Part shown: piece by piece, positions 15,214-16,248 of the stretch
Numbering within the stretch: the first letter of the stretch is position 1
How the letters are laid out: each line of letters begins with the position of its first letter
Origin: Pseudomonadota bacterium
Lineage (GTDB): Bacteria > Myxococcota_A > Polyangia > Fen-1088
DNA: 16,248 bases
Assembly (NCBI GenBank): GCA_023438785.1
Contig: JAEXQJ010000115.1
Coordinates: 1 to 16,248, forward strand
Direction of reading: 5' to 3'
The notes under the pieces: model-generated
Told to the model about the DNA's origin: nothing
Database searches by the model: none
What the model saw: the letters and a program-made list of their open reading frames with translations, nothing else
Made by a program: the position numbers and the translations under genes

Positions 15214-16182
15214 TCAGCGTTCGGGAAAGACGAAGTGCCCGTGCAACGGTTGCTGCTGGAACCGCCTGAGATACTCGCGGTGAATCGCCTCTGGATCGAG
15301 GTCAGTGGTGGCCTTTGGGTTGAGCCACTTCGCCAGGTAGATGATGCCGACGATGGCCCGCGGACCAGGACCGATGTCCGGCGCCAGCACATAGGCCCGT
15401 CCGTTCTTGATGGCTGGCAAGCTCCCCCAACCGGTACGGCCGAGCAGATCGGCGTGCGTGGGCCGCAGCACGTCGGCGCTCTTGGCGGCGTACGCATGGC
15501 GAACCGACGCCGTCTTCACGATGACGTCCGGTGCGGCATCCAGCACCCACTCGGGATTGATCTCCGGGTAGGCCGCCGGCAATGCCGCCGCGAGGTTTTG
15601 TCCGCCCGCCAGCTCGACCATCTCGTGCATCCCCGTACCCGCGCTGGCCGTGCGAAATCGGCCATACCCCTCGATGAGCACCTTCGGCAGCGTGGACCCG
15701 CGTGGAACGCGGGCTTGAATGTCGGCCAGTCGCTTCTGCCACCACTCGACCAGACGCTCGGCCTCGCTCGCTCTTCCCAACAGCTTTCCCAGCTCGCGGA
15801 TCTCCGCGACCATCGTCGAGGGACGATACACGTCGAGTCGAATGACACCGATGCCGATCCGAGCCAGCGTCTTCTCCAGCTCCGGGCCTGGCGTGCGGCG
15901 ATAGCACAGCACTCGGTCCGGCTTCAGTTCGGCGATGCGTTCGAGACTGGGCTCGTTCCAGCGCCCCACGACGGGCACCTTGGCGAGCTCAGGCCAGAAC
16001 TCCGACTCCGCCGCCAGAGTCTCGCTCACGCCCACCACCTGGTCCATGGCTCCGAGCCCACGCACGACTTCCAGTGCATCGCCATTGAGGACGACGATGC
16101 GCAGACGCTGGTCCGCCCGCGCGGTCCCGCACATGACCGCGCAGAGGAGGGAGAGGCATGTGCCCCAATGCCGAAGCGTCAT
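15214..16182 (-). CDS. periplasmic substrate-binding protein of a metal-complex ABC importer
   Basis: Captures the ligand delivered by the receptor and hands it to the FecCD-type permease. The 322 residues begin with a signal peptide (MTLRHWGTCLSLLCAVMCGT, cleavage probably after ARA at residue 23, with no good lipobox). The mature part has the cluster A-II fold marks: VVGVSE near residue 50, VPVVGRWNEPSLERIAELKPDRVLCY in the N-lobe, a long connecting helix ending around WWQKRLADIQ, and PEINPEWVLDAAPDVIV plus LPAIKNGRAYVL in the C-lobe. The GRWNEPSLERI stretch resembles the GxxxxPNLEAI segment of BtuF-like proteins. The tyrosine of the haem-binding ShuT/PhuT motif is not in its usual context, so the ligand is undecided. 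The ATG at 16182 is the first gene of the operon; its ribosome site is weak. Confidence 0.92.
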   Translation of the reverse strand: MTLRHWGTCLSLLCAVMCGTARADQRLRIVVLNGDALEVVRGLGAMDQVVGVSETLAAESEFWPELAKVPVVGRWNEPSLERIAELKPDRVLCYRRTPGPELEKTLARIGIGVIRLDVYRPSTMVAEIRELGKLLGRASEAERLVEWWQKRLADIQARVPRGSTLPKVLIEGYGRFRTASAGTGMHEMVELAGGQNLAAALPAAYPEINPEWVLDAAPDVIVKTASVRHAYAAKSADVLRPTHADLLGRTGWGSLPAIKNGRAYVLAPDIGPGPRAIVGIIYLAKWLNPKATTDLDPEAIHREYLRRFQQQPLHGHFVFPER

Positions 16183-16248
16183 CGCAGAGATCGGGGATCA
16201 CGATTGTGAGAATCGTACTACTGCTTTCTTCGCGCGGTCGCTCACGGC
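16183..16248 (-). promoter_or_regulatory. operon leader with an inverted repeat at 16200-16216
   Basis: Upstream of the first gene the sequence has a perfect 6-bp inverted repeat, acgatt and aatcgt, around a 5-base spacer. It lies 17 to 34 bases before the ATG. That could be an operator half-site pair or a small leader hairpin. It does not match the Fur, Zur or Irr consensus as I know them. No conserved cobalamin-riboswitch box is visible in these 66 bases, but a riboswitch or promoter could begin beyond the window's end. No convincing -35/-10 pair was found. Confidence 0.3.

Noticed and set aside
14941..16209. 422-codon plus-strand frame opposite the permease and binding-protein genes
   Set aside because: It is rich in Arg, His and Gln with no domain, and mirrors two well-supported genes on the other strand.
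16183..16248. Cobalamin riboswitch ahead of the operon
   Set aside because: No conserved B12-box sequence is visible in the 66 leader bases available; one could lie beyond the window but cannot be claimed.
1..16248. CRISPR arrays, insertion sequences or other direct repeats
   Set aside because: No spaced direct repeats, transposase-like protein or terminal inverted repeats were found on reading the window.

Overview
The window is high-GC DNA (mostly about two-thirds G+C). A TonB-dependent outer-membrane receptor, a TonB protein and a signal-peptide-bearing periplasmic binding protein show that the host is a Gram-negative bacterium. The sequence does not fix the phylum; GC-rich Proteobacteria or Myxococcota-like groups would fit.

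Left edge (1-1640). Positions 1-69 carry the first 23 codons of a minus-strand gene whose N-terminus resembles nucleotidyltransferase/HEPN-type proteins. About 400 bases with no convincing gene follow. Two plus-strand genes come next: an unrecognised 199-residue protein of visibly lower GC (470-1069) and a GNAT acetyltransferase (1116-1640). These look like ordinary accessory genes unrelated to the rest.

Main region (16182 down to 1735, all minus strand). Nine genes form one compact transcription unit, with gaps or overlaps from -4 to about +80 bases. In transcription order they are: periplasmic substrate-binding protein, FecCD-type permease, uptake ABC ATPase, TonB-dependent receptor, a 1307-residue CobN/ChlH-family chelatase large subunit, an ABC-2-type transporter ATPase and its permease, a ChlD-like protein (AAA+ plus von Willebrand A), a separate ChlI/BchI-like AAA+ ATPase, and TonB. 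Counting each listed protein separately gives ten proteins. Five junctions are ATGA or TGATG overlaps or a 2-base gap, which suggests translational coupling. A strong hairpin at 1700-1726 lies just past the TonB stop and may end the transcript.

How it may work (inference). The receptor, TonB, binding protein and ABC importer are a complete two-membrane uptake route for a metal complex of the haem, cobalamin or siderophore class. The CobN-like subunit with ChlD and ChlI partners is a complete three-part, ATP-driven tetrapyrrole metal chelatase. No corrin, chlorophyll or haem biosynthesis genes are present. An attractive reading is therefore an import-and-process system: a metallotetrapyrrole is taken up and its metal removed or exchanged, as described for the CobN homologue HmuS of Bacteroidetes haem uptake. 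The embedded ABC-2 transporter would then move a product or by-product out. Alternatively it supplies cobalt for cobaltochelation. The substrate cannot be decided from this sequence.
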